Source: JBBQYD01 sp942493075 (GTDB lineage: Bacteria; Verrucomicrobiota; Verrucomicrobiia; Limisphaerales; UBA8199). From it: 64,000 bases of DNA. The stretch is taken from assembly GCA_942493075.1 (NCBI GenBank), contig OW818681.1, positions 2,108,001 through 2,172,000 on the forward strand, given 5' to 3'. The position numbers and the translations under genes are program-made. Below, in pieces: positions 54,474 through 63,296 of this stretch; position 1 is the first letter of the stretch, and every line of letters begins with the position of its first letter. The notes under the pieces were generated by a model, which was given only the letters and a program-made list of their open reading frames with translations, was not told where the DNA came from and made no database searches.

Positions 54474-55450
54474 TTAACTAAAGTTACGTCTCCACCAATT
54501 ACCGGTTCCAAGCGTCCATGCTCCGTTCGGAGCAAGAGGGAACCATCCTCATTCAACGCTTCGGCCCGCCCTCGAATCTCGCGACCGCCAGTGCGCAGAA
54601 TGATCTGACGTCCAAGAGTCGTGCAGAAGCTCTCCCACTCGTCCGCGATTTCGCTGAATCTTCCTGATTTCAGCCGTTCATAATCGGTGTTCAGCTCTCG
54701 CAGAATCGCCACAGCCAACTCAGGCCTGGGAATTGAATGCTGCGACTCAATTCGCAACGAGGTAGCTACCTTGGCCAACTCCGGGGTGAAATCACTTTCG
54801 GCCTGGTTGACGTTCACGCCCATTCCAAGCACGAGGTATCGCACCTGGTCAACTTCAGCATGCAATTCGGTGAGTATGCCCGCCGTCTTACGGCCGCGGA
54901 TCAGGATATCATTGGGCCATTTAATCTCAGGGCTAACGCCCGTGAGGGTCGCTATGGCGCGCCTCAAAGAAATCGCAGAACAAACCGTTAGCCGTGTCGC
55001 TTCCTGGGGACGCAACTGCGGCCTGAGCAAGAGTGAAAACCACAGTCCCTTGCGGGTGGGGGAGACCCAGGCCCGCCCCAGTCGGCCGCGTCCTTTGGTT
55101 TGTGATTCTGCGAAGACGGCGACACCTTCTTTGACGCCATCGCGTGCCAGTTTCTCAACGATGTCATTCGTCGAAGTGGTTTCCTGGAACACCCGTATGT
55201 CGCGTCCGACGGTAAAGCCTGTTCCAAGGCGCGCTAACAAATCGTCTGCCAACAGCAGGTCAGGGGAGCTCAGTAGCCGGTAGCCGTGGTGCGGGCTGGC
55301 CTCAATGTCGAAACCCAGATCACGCAACTCCTCGATGCGGGCCCAGATCGCCGCGCGGCTCACCTTCAACGCTTGGGAGATTTCCGCACCAGAGATGGAA
55401 CCGGCGCCTGCCTTGCGCAATGCCCCCAAGATGTCCACATCCAGGCTCAT
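54470..55450 (-). CDS. birA: Biotin-[acetyl-CoA-carboxylase] ligase / biotin operon repressor
   Basis: The 326-residue protein combines an N-terminal winged helix (residues 5-60: ILGALRKAGAGSISGAEISQ, with a recognition helix LKVSRAAIWARIEEL) with the ligase domain. The ligase motifs are ETTSTNDIVEKLA, GRGRLGRAWVSP and KWPNDILIRGRKTAGIL, which contains the catalytic lysine. The HTH means it may also repress transcription as in E. coli. It starts 7 bases after nadC and overlaps coaX. Confidence 0.96.
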   Translation of the reverse strand: MSLDVDILGALRKAGAGSISGAEISQALKVSRAAIWARIEELRDLGFDIEASPHHGYRLLSSPDLLLADDLLARLGTGFTVGRDIRVFQETTSTNDIVEKLARDGVKEGVAVFAESQTKGRGRLGRAWVSPTRKGLWFSLLLRPQLRPQEATRLTVCSAISLRRAIATLTGVSPEIKWPNDILIRGRKTAGILTELHAEVDQVRYLVLGMGVNVNQAESDFTPELAKVATSLRIESQHSIPRPELAVAILRELNTDYERLKSGRFSEIADEWESFCTTLGRQIILRTGGREIRGRAEALNEDGSLLLRTEHGRLEPVIGGDVTLVK

Positions 55451-55456
55451 AAGAAA

Positions 55457-56329
55457 TCAGGCCTCAAAATCGAGACCGATATCGACTGCCGGCGCGGAAT
55501 GGGTGAGCGCACCCACTGAGATGAAATCCACGCCGGTTTCGGCAATCGCCCTCAGCGTGCTGAGATTGACGCCGCCGCTTGCCTCGGCAAGCGCCCGTCC
55601 AGCGATGATTCGCACAGCTTCACGGAGTTGCTCTGGTTTCATGTTGTCGAGCAACACGTAATCGGCTCCAGCCTCTGCCGCCTGTCGGGCTTGCTCCAGC
55701 GTGTCAGCTTCCACTTCCACCTTGAGGTTAGGATACTTGCTCCGTGCCCGCTGAACGGCTGCTGCAATGGCATTGGGCTTTTCACCGGCCAATGCCGCTA
55801 AATGATTGTCCTTGATCAACACCATGTCGTACAGGCCGATACGGTGATTGGTTCCCCCGCCGCATTTCACCGCATACTTTTCCAGGCGCCGCAATCCCGG
55901 GGTGGTTTTCCTTGTGTCAAGGATCTTCGCCTTGGTGCCGCCTACCGTCTCCACATAGCGGGCCGTGAGGGTAGCGACTCCGGAAAGGCGCTGGATGAAA
56001 TTGAGCGCCACACGTTCCGCTGTCAGGATTGCCTGGGTAGGGCCCGAGATCACCAGGAGTGGCGTGCCGGGGGTGACGAGTTGGCCATCGGCCACCTTTC
56101 TTTCGCAAATCACTTGCGGCGATACCATGGTGAACGCCGCTTCGGACACGGCTAAACCTGCAACCACCAGACTATTGCGGGCATTCATCACCGCACGGCT
56201 CAGTGAATCCGGAGGCACTGTGGCGAGGGTCGTAGCATCCCCGCTGCCGACATCCTCGGCTAGCGCGAGCTTCACAATGTTCTGGAATTCTTGGGGGCAC
56301 AGTTGGTCCACGCCGAAAAGATGGGCCAA
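55457..56329 (-). CDS. nadC: Nicotinate-nucleotide diphosphorylase (carboxylating)
   Basis: NadC converts quinolinate and PRPP to nicotinate mononucleotide in NAD synthesis. The 290-residue frame starts at TTG 56329, with a GTG alternative at 56311. The family start LALAEDVGSGDATT, the ERVALNFIQRLSGVAT helix and the RKTTPGLRRLEKYAVKCGGG active-site region are all present. The C-terminal barrel shows VEVEADTLEQARQAAEAGAD and the VDFISVGALTHSA end. It heads a four-gene cofactor operon with birA, coaX and a VOC protein. It is divergent from the Gfo/Idh/MocA gene, with 75 bases between starts. Confidence 0.96.
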   Translation of the reverse strand: MAHLFGVDQLCPQEFQNIVKLALAEDVGSGDATTLATVPPDSLSRAVMNARNSLVVAGLAVSEAAFTMVSPQVICERKVADGQLVTPGTPLLVISGPTQAILTAERVALNFIQRLSGVATLTARYVETVGGTKAKILDTRKTTPGLRRLEKYAVKCGGGTNHRIGLYDMVLIKDNHLAALAGEKPNAIAAAVQRARSKYPNLKVEVEADTLEQARQAAEAGADYVLLDNMKPEQLREAVRIIAGRALAEASGGVNLSTLRAIAETGVDFISVGALTHSAPAVDIGLDFEA

Positions 56330-56404
56330 AATGCGCGAAGGAAAAGGAGAAAGTTAGGCAAAAAAATCTTGTGCCGCGGCCTGCAGAAGCGTAGGAAATG
56401 GGCC

Positions 56405-57844
56405 ATGTCTAAAAACGACTCTTCCAAATCTGCCCTTTCAAGAAGACAATTTCTCTATTACTCAGCCGCTTTAACTGCCGGTGCCAGCATGTTAGGCGGT
56501 TGTTCAGTGATCAAGAGCCAGCCTAAGGCTCGTCTGGTAACTCCCGGTCAAAAGATGCGGATCGCCTGTGTCGGCGCTGGCGGCAAAGGCCGCAGCGATA
56601 TCGCCCATTGCGGCGCTGAGGAAATCGTCGCCTTGTGCGATGCGGATGAAAAGCAGGCCGCTGATGCCCGCAAGAGTTTTCCGAATGCCCGTTTCTATTT
56701 CGATTGGCGGGAAATGCTCGAGAAGGAGGAGAAGAATATTGACGCCATCACGATCTCCACGCCCGATCATTTGCATGCCGTGGTTGGTTCGGCGGCGATC
56801 AAGATGGGCAAACACATCTATTGCCAGAAGCCCCTGACCCAGACGGTTCATGAGGCCCGTTACCTGCGCAAACTGGCCAAGGATTACGGTGTCGTCACCC
56901 AGATGGGTAACCAGGGCAGTTCCGAAGACGGTCTGCGCCGCGCTGTAGAGGTGGTTCAGGCCGGCGTGATTGGACCGGTGAAGCAGATTCATGTGTGGTC
57001 CAACCGTCCCGTCTGGCCTCAGGGATTGACCCGGCCTGAGGGTGAGGACCCGATTCCCGATGGGTTTAATTGGGATCTTTGGCTCGGACCCGCCCCGAAA
57101 CGGCCGTATAAGAAGGGCCTGTACCACACGTTCAATTGGCGTGGCTGGTATGAGTTCGGCACCGGCGCGTTGGGCGATATGGCCTGCCATACCGCGAACA
57201 TGCCGTTCCGCGCAGCCAAGCTCGGTTATCCCAGCCTCATCGAGTTGATGGATCATTCCGAACTTAATCCGGACACCTATCCCAAGACTTCCAAAATCCG
57301 CTTCGTCTTCCCCGAGCGCGAAGGTCTGCCCGAAACCGAATTCTTCTGGTACGACGGCAACCCCGGCGACGAAAAAGTTAAGCCGCTCCGCCCTGATCCG
57401 GAGATCACCAAGGACATTAAGGAACTGCTGGATAAAGTGCCGGATAGCGGTGCAATGCTGATCGGCACCAAGGGCATTCTGTTCTCGGACAATGACTATG
57501 GTTCTCGGTTCTTCGTGAAGCTCAATGACGAGAAAGAGCTGATCAACGGCACAGTCCACGAAGCCGTTCGCGCTCTGCCGATCGTCATTCCGCGCAATAC
57601 TCATCCCGGTGAATCCGACAAACGGCAGCACTTGGAATGGATCGAAGCCTGCAAAGGCGGCCCAACCCCGTACAGCAACTTCGATATCGCAGCTTATCTC
57701 ACCGAAATCATCCTGCTCGGCTGCGTGGCCATGCGCGTCGGCAAGAAGCTCGAATGGGACGGCCCGCGCATGATGGCTAAGAACGCCCCCGAAGCAGCCC
57801 AATTTGTCAAACGCACCTATCGTCCGGGTTGGGGCCTCGCTTAA
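56405..57844 (+). CDS. TAT-exported Gfo/Idh/MocA-family oxidoreductase
   Basis: From ATG 56405 the protein is 479 residues; the open frame reaches back to 56291 but that part overlaps nadC. AGGAAA, 10 bases upstream, is a plausible ribosome binding site. The N-terminus has a twin-arginine signal (LSRRQFLYYSAALT) and a possible lipobox (MLGGC) around residue 31. The Rossmann motif is IACVGAGGKGRSD. The characteristic ISTPDHLHA and IYCQKPLTQTVHEAR motifs follow, where the EKP of the family is QKP here. C-terminal residues match the GFO_IDH_MocA C domain. Such secreted dehydrogenases are abundant in Verrucomicrobia and Planctomycetes and likely act on sugars; the substrate is unknown. Confidence 0.93.
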   Translation: MSKNDSSKSALSRRQFLYYSAALTAGASMLGGCSVIKSQPKARLVTPGQKMRIACVGAGGKGRSDIAHCGAEEIVALCDADEKQAADARKSFPNARFYFDWREMLEKEEKNIDAITISTPDHLHAVVGSAAIKMGKHIYCQKPLTQTVHEARYLRKLAKDYGVVTQMGNQGSSEDGLRRAVEVVQAGVIGPVKQIHVWSNRPVWPQGLTRPEGEDPIPDGFNWDLWLGPAPKRPYKKGLYHTFNWRGWYEFGTGALGDMACHTANMPFRAAKLGYPSLIELMDHSELNPDTYPKTSKIRFVFPEREGLPETEFFWYDGNPGDEKVKPLRPDPEITKDIKELLDKVPDSGAMLIGTKGILFSDNDYGSRFFVKLNDEKELINGTVHEAVRALPIVIPRNTHPGESDKRQHLEWIEACKGGPTPYSNFDIAAYLTEIILLGCVAMRVGKKLEWDGPRMMAKNAPEAAQFVKRTYRPGWGLA

Positions 57845-57866
57845 TATTTTCAACCAATAACCTCAC

Positions 57867-57894
57867 GGGGCGGAGTCAATCTCCGCCCCTTTTT
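57867..57894 (+). terminator. Intrinsic terminator of the Gfo/Idh/MocA gene
   Basis: GGGGCGGAG and CTCCGCCCC form a perfect 9-bp stem with a 5-base loop, followed directly by a run of five T. It ends transcription 23 bases after the oxidoreductase stop. Confidence 0.92.
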
Positions 57895-57909
57895 GTTTTT
57901 CGAGTGGTC

Positions 57910-57940
57910 AAAAAAGAACCGCCGGGAGATCCCCGGCGGT
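57910..57940 (-). terminator. Intrinsic terminator of gnd
   Basis: On the minus strand ACCGCCGGG pairs with CCCGGCGGT (9 bp, 5-base loop) and is followed by TCTTTTTT. It lies 26 bases after the gnd stop and only 16 bases from the plus-strand terminator of the convergent gene. Confidence 0.9.
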
Positions 57941-57965
57941 GTGACTCAAAAACTGTTCAACTTCG

Positions 57966-59420
57966 TTACACGGTGTACGTGCCGGAGGCCGTCGTGCCAC
58001 CGCGCCCGGTCCAGTTCGTGTGGAAAAACTGACCGCGGGGCTGGTCCAAGCGTTCATAGGTGTGCGCGCCAAAATAATCGCGCTGCGCCTGGAGGAGGTT
58101 CGCAGGGAGCTTTTCGCAGCGATACCCATCGTAGAAGGCCAGGGCAGTGCTGAGCGTCGGCACGGGAATGCCCTTTTTGACAGCCGTCGCAACCACGTTG
58201 CGCCACGCACGGTGCGAGCCGTTCAGCGCTTTCTTGAAGAACGGATCAAGCATCAGATTCTGCAGCTTGGAATTCCGCTCGAATGCCTCTTTGATCTTTC
58301 CCAGGAAAACGGAGCGAATGATGCAGCCCCCGCGCCACATCAGCGCGATTCCGCCGTAGTTGAGGTTCCACTTGTACTGTTCGGCCGCGGCACGCATGAG
58401 CATGTAGCCCTGGGCATAAGAAATGATCTTGGAAGCATAGAGCGCCTTCCGGATGTCCTCCAAGATCTTGGCGCGGTCGCCTTTAATGATGGGGTTGGGT
58501 CCGCGAAGTTTTGTAGAGGCTGTGACGCGCTGGTCCTTGAACGCAGAAATCATTCGGGCATAGACTGCCTCAGCAATCAGCGTGATCGGGATGCCAAGCT
58601 CTTGCGAGGACATAACCGTCCATTTGCCCGTGCCCTTTTGGCCTGCGGTATCGAGGATCTTGTCCACCATCGGCTGGCCATCGGTATCTTTGAAGGCCAG
58701 GATGTCGCGAGTGATCTCGATCAGATAGGAATTGAGTTCACCCTCCTGCCATTCAGCAAACACCTTGTGCATTTCATCCGCCGTCATGCCCAGGCCGGTG
58801 CGCATCAGGTTATAGGCTTCACAGATCAACTGCATGTCGCCGTATTCGATGCCGTTGTGGACCATCTTCACGTAATGGCCGGCACCATTCTCGCCCACCC
58901 AGTCGCAGCATGGGGTGCCGTCCTCGACCTTGGCAGAGATGGCCTGGAAAATGTCTTTAACGTGGGGCCATGCCGCGGGGGAACCGCCAGGCATGATGCT
59001 CGGACCCCGGCGGGCACCTTCCTCACCCCCCGAAACGCCGGTTCCAATATAGAGCAGCCCTTTGCTCTCCACGTATTTGGTGCGGCGTGCCGTATCCTCA
59101 AACAGTGAGTTGCCGCCGTCGATGATGATATCCCCGGGTTCCAGAAGAGGCATCAGCACATCAATGAACTCATCGATTGGCTTGCCCGCCTTGACCATCA
59201 GCATGACCCGGCGAGGCCGTTTCAATAACCCAACCATCTCTTCGATCGAATGAGCGCCAATAATCTGTGTGCCTTTGGCTTCGTTGGCCAGAAACTCATC
59301 CACTTTGGAGACAGTGCGATTGTAGGCCGCCACGGTGAATCCGTGGTCATTCATGTTGAGGATCAGGTTCTGGCCCATCACAGCCAGCCCGATAACAGCG
59401 ATATCAGCTCGAGGTTCCAT
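57966..59420 (-). CDS. gnd: 6-phosphogluconate dehydrogenase (decarboxylating)
   Basis: Gnd oxidises 6-phosphogluconate to ribulose-5-phosphate, CO2 and NADPH. The 484-residue protein has the cofactor motif GLAVMGQNLILNM at the N-terminus, the substrate loop GGNSLFEDTARRTKY, GVSGGEEGARRGPSIMPGG, and the catalytic KMVHNGIEYGDMQL. The family signature DTAGQKGTGKWT and the C-terminal FHTNWTGRGG end are also present. The length is that of the long homodimeric form. It stands alone, without zwf or pgl nearby. Confidence 0.97.
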   Translation of the reverse strand: MEPRADIAVIGLAVMGQNLILNMNDHGFTVAAYNRTVSKVDEFLANEAKGTQIIGAHSIEEMVGLLKRPRRVMLMVKAGKPIDEFIDVLMPLLEPGDIIIDGGNSLFEDTARRTKYVESKGLLYIGTGVSGGEEGARRGPSIMPGGSPAAWPHVKDIFQAISAKVEDGTPCCDWVGENGAGHYVKMVHNGIEYGDMQLICEAYNLMRTGLGMTADEMHKVFAEWQEGELNSYLIEITRDILAFKDTDGQPMVDKILDTAGQKGTGKWTVMSSQELGIPITLIAEAVYARMISAFKDQRVTASTKLRGPNPIIKGDRAKILEDIRKALYASKIISYAQGYMLMRAAAEQYKWNLNYGGIALMWRGGCIIRSVFLGKIKEAFERNSKLQNLMLDPFFKKALNGSHRAWRNVVATAVKKGIPVPTLSTALAFYDGYRCEKLPANLLQAQRDYFGAHTYERLDQPRGQFFHTNWTGRGGTTASGTYTV

Positions 59421-59557
59421 AGTTGTAAATCTTCCAGAGTTCGTATGATCAACGGGGCACGCCTTGTGTCTCCCGGTCGGCGAACCTTACCCAAAATGAG
59501 CTTCCGCACCAGCAAAAAGACTTCCACCGTTAGCATGTATGAGCGCTTGGATGAGGC

Positions 59558-60064
59558 CTAACGGTCGCGGGATCGGTATGCTTTTTCGCTGGCAGGAGCC
59601 AGAGGGCGGCGCTTCTGCCATATCTTAATGAAGAGCAAGCCAAACCATCCTCCGCATACATCGATGATTACGTCGATGGAAGAGCCATACCGATTGGGAA
59701 CCAGCGTTTGGTGGAACTCATCGGAGATGGCATAAAGAGCCAGCAGCGCCAGGATTTTTAAGCCCAAAGCCCAGTCGAGTTGCCGTTCCTGCGAACCCGC
59801 CGGACGCATTACCATATAGAGCAGGGCCGCCATTATCGCATACTCCGTGAGATGGGCTGCCTTGCGTGTCAGCAGGATAACGCCCCCCACGGTTTGCGGA
59901 GAGGCGTGCGGCATTAGCCATTGGAGCAGGGGCTCAACCAGCCGGGAGGAACGGTGCATGGACTGTGCGTCCCCCGAGGCGGAAAAGATGATGGCCATCC
60001 AGATCAGGAGGAGCCAAAACCAGGGGGTGTGCAGCCGGCTTTTGTGCGGCGTAATAGAAGCCAC
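59558..60064 (-). CDS. VanZ-family membrane protein
   Basis: I place the start at GTG 60064 (168 residues), because family similarity begins with the first helix FWLLLIWMAIIFSAS; an open frame from ATG 60172 adds 36 residues of doubtful coding quality. The VanZ hallmarks are LLTRKAAHLTEYAIMAALL and the histidine/acidic motif AISDEFHQTLVPNRYGSSIDVIIDVCGG. Four membrane helices are visible. VanZ-like proteins are widespread; a link to teicoplanin resistance holds only for the vanA-associated member, so no resistance role should be assumed. Confidence 0.85.
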   Translation of the reverse strand: MASITPHKSRLHTPWFWLLLIWMAIIFSASGDAQSMHRSSRLVEPLLQWLMPHASPQTVGGVILLTRKAAHLTEYAIMAALLYMVMRPAGSQERQLDWALGLKILALLALYAISDEFHQTLVPNRYGSSIDVIIDVCGGWFGLLFIKIWQKRRPLAPASEKAYRSRDR

Positions 60065-60256
60065 GACCTGGATGTTAAGGCAGCAGGCCCTGGAAGGAAA
60101 GTCGAACCCCGGTGTAGCAAAAAAATTAATGGAAAGCAGAAACAAAGGTGCTATGGTAAGCCAGCCAGACAAATCAGAATCGCTCGCGGTTTTACCTGTT
60201 GTCTATTGATTTTGGAAGCAAGCAACAAACAACCTATTAACCAGGCAGCTCCGGCA

Positions 60257-60703
60257 ATGAACACGAACGGCACAATCCAGGAACTTCTCGCCGCAAAAGG
60301 CGGCCATGTGTGGTGCATTTCGCCAGAGGCAACGGTTTACGATGCCATTGAACTGATGGCTGGCAAGAACGTAGGTGCGCTTCTAGTCACTCAGGCCGGG
60401 AAACTGGTGGGAATCATCACCGAACGTGATTATACCCGCAAGGTTGCACTCAAAGGCAAGGTCTCCAAGCAGACAGCCGTCAGCGAGATTCTTTGCGGCA
60501 ACGTGGTCAGCGTCACCCCAACCCACACCGTCGAGGAGTGCATGCACCTGATGACTGATCATCGCGTGCGGCATCTGCCTGTGCTCGAAGGTGACCGGAT
60601 TGCAGGTGTCATCTCCATCGGCGACCTGGTCAACTGGATCATCTCTGCCCAGAGCAGCACGATCCACCAGTTGCAGACCTATATCTCCGGCTACCCAAGC
60701 TAA
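60257..60703 (+). CDS. Two-CBS-domain protein
   Basis: From ATG 60257 (MNTNGTIQELLAAKGGHVWC) the protein is 148 residues. A longer frame back to 59921 overlaps the VanZ gene antisense and is not needed. Two CBS domains fill it, at residues 15-70 (ATVYDAIELMAGKNVGALLV, GIITERDYTRKV) and 80-135 (HTVEECMHLMTDHRVRHLPV, GVISIGDLVNWI). Stand-alone CBS pairs bind adenine nucleotides and act as energy sensors. The second-domain GVISIGDLV motif is typical. The partner is unknown. Confidence 0.92.
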   Translation: MNTNGTIQELLAAKGGHVWCISPEATVYDAIELMAGKNVGALLVTQAGKLVGIITERDYTRKVALKGKVSKQTAVSEILCGNVVSVTPTHTVEECMHLMTDHRVRHLPVLEGDRIAGVISIGDLVNWIISAQSSTIHQLQTYISGYPS

Positions 60704-61329
60704 CTGCGGTTTCCAGATTCTCTTTTGGGTCTGTCGGGTCTGTTTTCGCGCATCTCTGGATGCTCCCCTGCGATTTTTAAGGATGACAAGGATCGTCCGA
60801 GGTTCTTCGATACGCTTGCGAGGCATGCAGAAAGACTACTTTCTGGCAACCATTCTGGTTGCGCTGATGCTGATCCGTTCATCCGTCCTGCTCGCTCATC
60901 GTGCACGGCTGCCGTGATCTAGATACGCTGGAGCATGAGCAAGATACCAATGCCTTGGTGTTGTAGGCCCGGTCTCCGCACCGGGCGTTCCGTTAGGCTC
61001 GGCGTCGTGTTGATCTGCCTTTCACACTAGAGCCCCCAAAGGCCAATGATCTTGGACCGTGGTAAAGCACGCTTTTCAGGCTCTGAAGGAGCGGTAGCTC
61101 AATTTCCCGGGGCAAGGCCGTTAGGCCGCCGCCTCCCATGAACTGGTCGTCGCCGTACGACACGGTTGGCCGGTTTGAGCTTGGGTCTCAGGTTGGAGGA
61201 GTTTTTCCCGCGATCTTGTCGTAAGTCAGGTAAATCACACGAAGACACGAGGGCACGAAGAAGACAAGCAAAGGCCAAACAGCAGGAATGTACTCACGCC
61301 AAGACGCAAAGGAAGGCCAGGGTAGGGCG
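60704..61329 (+). other. Gene-poor accessory region left of the insertion sequence
   Basis: I support no gene in these 626 bases. The region holds a palindromic extragenic element at 60967-60986 and, around 61238-61320, low-complexity A/G/C-rich tracts of the form CACGAAGACACGAGGGCACG and CACGCCAAGACGCAAAGG. Such tracts are seen as dispersed intergenic sequence in many Verrucomicrobia-like genomes. Short open frames here lack any coding signal. Confidence 0.5.
60967..60986. repeat. Palindromic extragenic element, copy 1
   Basis: GCCCGGT and ACCGGGC form a 7-bp stem with a 6-base loop, preceded by TTGTAG. A second copy with the same TGTAG lead is at 63594-63613, on the other side of the insertion sequence. 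Confidence 0.55.
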
Positions 61330-61350
61330 GGCTTCGCCGAAGCTGTGAAA
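61330..61350 (+). repeat. Left terminal inverted repeat of the IS
   Basis: The 21 bases beginning GGCTTCGCC match the reverse complement of 63297-63317 at 19 positions. The copy is 153 bases beyond the transposase stop. Confidence 0.75.
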
Positions 61351-61502
61351 TTATTAAATTTCGAAAAGTTGATCTGGGCTGGGTGCTTCGGCGGGCTGCG
61401 TTTTTCAATTTTCGAGCCGATTCGGCGGTTGGGCGGGTCGGGTGGCTCCAGATATCGGATTTCGGGTTTTCTTCGGGCTTCAGTCGCCCTCCGGCGACCT
61501 TT

Positions 61503-63059
61503 TTACGGGTTCGCGGTCGTTTGGAGGGTTTGCTTCTGAGCAATGAGACGGATGTAGGTCTGTATGTTGTAGGTTAGGCTGGCCCAGGTTACTTCGAGCC
61601 CCACTTTGACCAGCCCTCGAAGCCGGAATCGCCGGAGTCCGAGTTTCTCTTTAATCCAGGCATTGGTGAATTCAGCTACGCCGGCTCGTTGCCGATAGAT
61701 TGCCTTTGCCTCGTCTTGCCCCATCCGCTTCACAAAGTCTTCCATCTCCTTTGGCTCTTGCATCCGGTGCACCAATCTGGGCTCCTCTCCTTCGTGCCCG
61801 CAGCAGGATCGTTGAAACGGGCAGGCTTCACAGGCTCGCCAATCTGCCCGATAGGTATGTTCCAGTGCTACGCCCCTCTTTCTGGTGCAGATGTGCTTGA
61901 GCACTGTGCCCATCGGACAACGGTAACTATCCTGTTGTGCGTCATATTCAAAGGCCTTGGGATAAAACTCAGGAGCGATCCCTCTTCGCTCCATCTGCCC
62001 TCCGGCATTGAGATTGCGCAAGGATCCAATCATTTCCACGCCTTGGGCGTTGAGTTCTACTACATTATTGCGCGTGGTGAAGCCCGCATCGACAACGACC
62101 TGTTTGGGCTTGGTACCGCAGTTCTTCTCCACCTCTGCCATTGCTGGAACAAGGCTCGACCAGTCGTTGCCATTTTGGGTCACTCCGGCCCCAACAATGA
62201 CCTGATGCTCGGCCTCCGTGGAAAGCTGCACGTTGTAGCTGGGAGCAAAGCCTCCATTGGCTTGCTTCATCACCCGGGCTTGCGGGTCGGTATAGCTCAC
62301 CCTTACCTCTGAGTCTTTGTGCTGCTTCAAAGCGCTCTCCTGGAGAGTATCGAGCTCTTTGATCGCTTGTTCTACACGGGCTTGCCGTTCCCGCACGGCC
62401 CGTTTCCGAGCCGCTTTCTGCCCCGCCGTCTCTTCTGCTTTCCAATCCTTCAAGGCTTCCACCTGCTCGTGGGCGGCTTTGAGATGTTCTTTCAATCGCT
62501 CCCGCCGATCGAAGCTGCCCTTGGAAGCCGATGCTTTAATCTTGGTGCCGTCATGCATCACCCGCTCAAGGTTCACCAAACCCTCGGAACTCAGAACCCC
62601 CAGCACCTGAGTAAATAACTCAGGCAACTCCGAATCGTAGGTGCTGCGAAAGTCGCAGAGGGTGTGGTAATTGATGCAGCCCAGGGCAGCCAGCCACTGG
62701 AAGGCCGGTTCATACTCACAGCGCCGTGAGAGTTCACGCCCCGAACTAATGCCGCGGCTATAGGCATATACCCAGATGCTGATGAGCAGCCGGGGATCCC
62801 ATGCCTGGCGCCCCGGCACGCCTTCGACTGCTTGGATCCTCTCATAGAAACGAGTCAAATCCAGCCGGCCAACAAACTCCCAAATAGCCCGCGCCGGGTG
62901 ATCCGGTTCAATGAGTTGTTCCACATCGATGACCTGGAACATGGTTTGCGAGCGGTCGATGGGCTTAAGCCGAGGCTTGAGCGCAGACACCGCCTTGGCT
63001 GGACCGGGATCGGCAGCCCCTGCCTCCATACCGGGCAAGTGTCCAGAGTCTGAACTCAC
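61503..63059 (-). CDS. IS1182-family DDE transposase
   Basis: The 518-residue protein starts at GTG 63059, overlapping the stop of the AbrB-like gene (GTGA). The N-terminal DUF772-type domain has QVIDVEQLIEPDHPARAIWEFV and the phrase PRLLISIWVYAYSRGISSGREL. The catalytic core has the first acid in MHDGTKIKA, a second in VVVDAGFTTRNNV and a C-terminal QRAGVAEFTNAWIKEKLG segment with the glutamate. A cysteine-rich insertion (CPMGTVLKHIC, CEACPFQRSCCG) is typical of the IS1182 group. The protein looks full length and intact. Confidence 0.93.
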   Translation of the reverse strand: MSSDSGHLPGMEAGAADPGPAKAVSALKPRLKPIDRSQTMFQVIDVEQLIEPDHPARAIWEFVGRLDLTRFYERIQAVEGVPGRQAWDPRLLISIWVYAYSRGISSGRELSRRCEYEPAFQWLAALGCINYHTLCDFRSTYDSELPELFTQVLGVLSSEGLVNLERVMHDGTKIKASASKGSFDRRERLKEHLKAAHEQVEALKDWKAEETAGQKAARKRAVRERQARVEQAIKELDTLQESALKQHKDSEVRVSYTDPQARVMKQANGGFAPSYNVQLSTEAEHQVIVGAGVTQNGNDWSSLVPAMAEVEKNCGTKPKQVVVDAGFTTRNNVVELNAQGVEMIGSLRNLNAGGQMERRGIAPEFYPKAFEYDAQQDSYRCPMGTVLKHICTRKRGVALEHTYRADWRACEACPFQRSCCGHEGEEPRLVHRMQEPKEMEDFVKRMGQDEAKAIYRQRAGVAEFTNAWIKEKLGLRRFRLRGLVKVGLEVTWASLTYNIQTYIRLIAQKQTLQTTANP

Positions 63060-63253
63060 GAGCGGCCTCCCTTGGCCTTGGACTGGTGCTCCACCCGGCG
63101 GATCTCAAAGGTGTTGCGATCTTTGATAACCCATTCGAGCTGCTCGCCTTTTTCCATCTCCAGGGCGGCAGCCAGAGGTGCGGGACAGATCATGTAGAAC
63201 TGGCGGTTAGTGGGGCCGCGTTCGATGACCTGAAGTTTGCTGAGATAAGCCAC
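63056..63253 (-). CDS. Small AbrB/SpoVT-like protein linked to the transposase
   Basis: The 65-residue protein starts at GTG 63253. Its pattern matches a swapped-hairpin AbrB DNA-binding domain: KLQVIERGPTNRQFYMICP, then PLAAALEMEKGEQLEW and VIKDRNTFEIRRV. A basic tail (HQSKAKGGRS) follows. Lying inside the IS and overlapping the transposase start, it is probably a regulator of the element, with the palindrome at 63262-63279 as a possible operator. Confidence 0.75.
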   Translation of the reverse strand: MAYLSKLQVIERGPTNRQFYMICPAPLAAALEMEKGEQLEWVIKDRNTFEIRRVEHQSKAKGGRS

Positions 63254-63261
63254 GGGAAGAG

Positions 63262-63279
63262 ACTAGCGTAAACGCTAGT
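63262..63279. promoter_or_regulatory. Perfect palindrome immediately upstream of the AbrB-like gene
   Basis: ACTAGCGT and ACGCTAGT are exact complements around two central bases. The site is 8 bases upstream of the GTG start and inside the right end of the IS, as expected of an autoregulatory operator, though it could also form an mRNA hairpin at the ribosome binding site. Confidence 0.5.
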
Positions 63280-63296
63280 TCTGTGCAAAAACAATT

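Noticed and set aside
56504..57853. 449-codon open frame on the minus strand opposite the Gfo/Idh/MocA gene
   Set aside because: Exact antisense shadow of a well-supported enzyme; composition follows the third-position GC bias of the real gene and no family is recognisable.
58020..59108. 362-codon plus-strand frame opposite gnd
   Set aside because: Antisense to an intact 6-phosphogluconate dehydrogenase with all motifs; no independent start signal or domain.
59558..60172. Glycopeptide resistance role for the VanZ-like gene
   Set aside because: No vanHAX or two-component genes are nearby; VanZ-fold proteins are common housekeeping membrane proteins.
60591..60917. Short frame after the CBS gene containing a hydrophobic LATILVALMLI stretch
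   Set aside because: It starts inside the CBS gene in another frame, is mostly R/S-rich and has no ribosome binding site.
61238..61320. Coding region in the A/G-rich tract with ACGAAG-type repeats
   Set aside because: Low-complexity intergenic repeat-like sequence; the frames crossing it have no consistent codon bias or domain.
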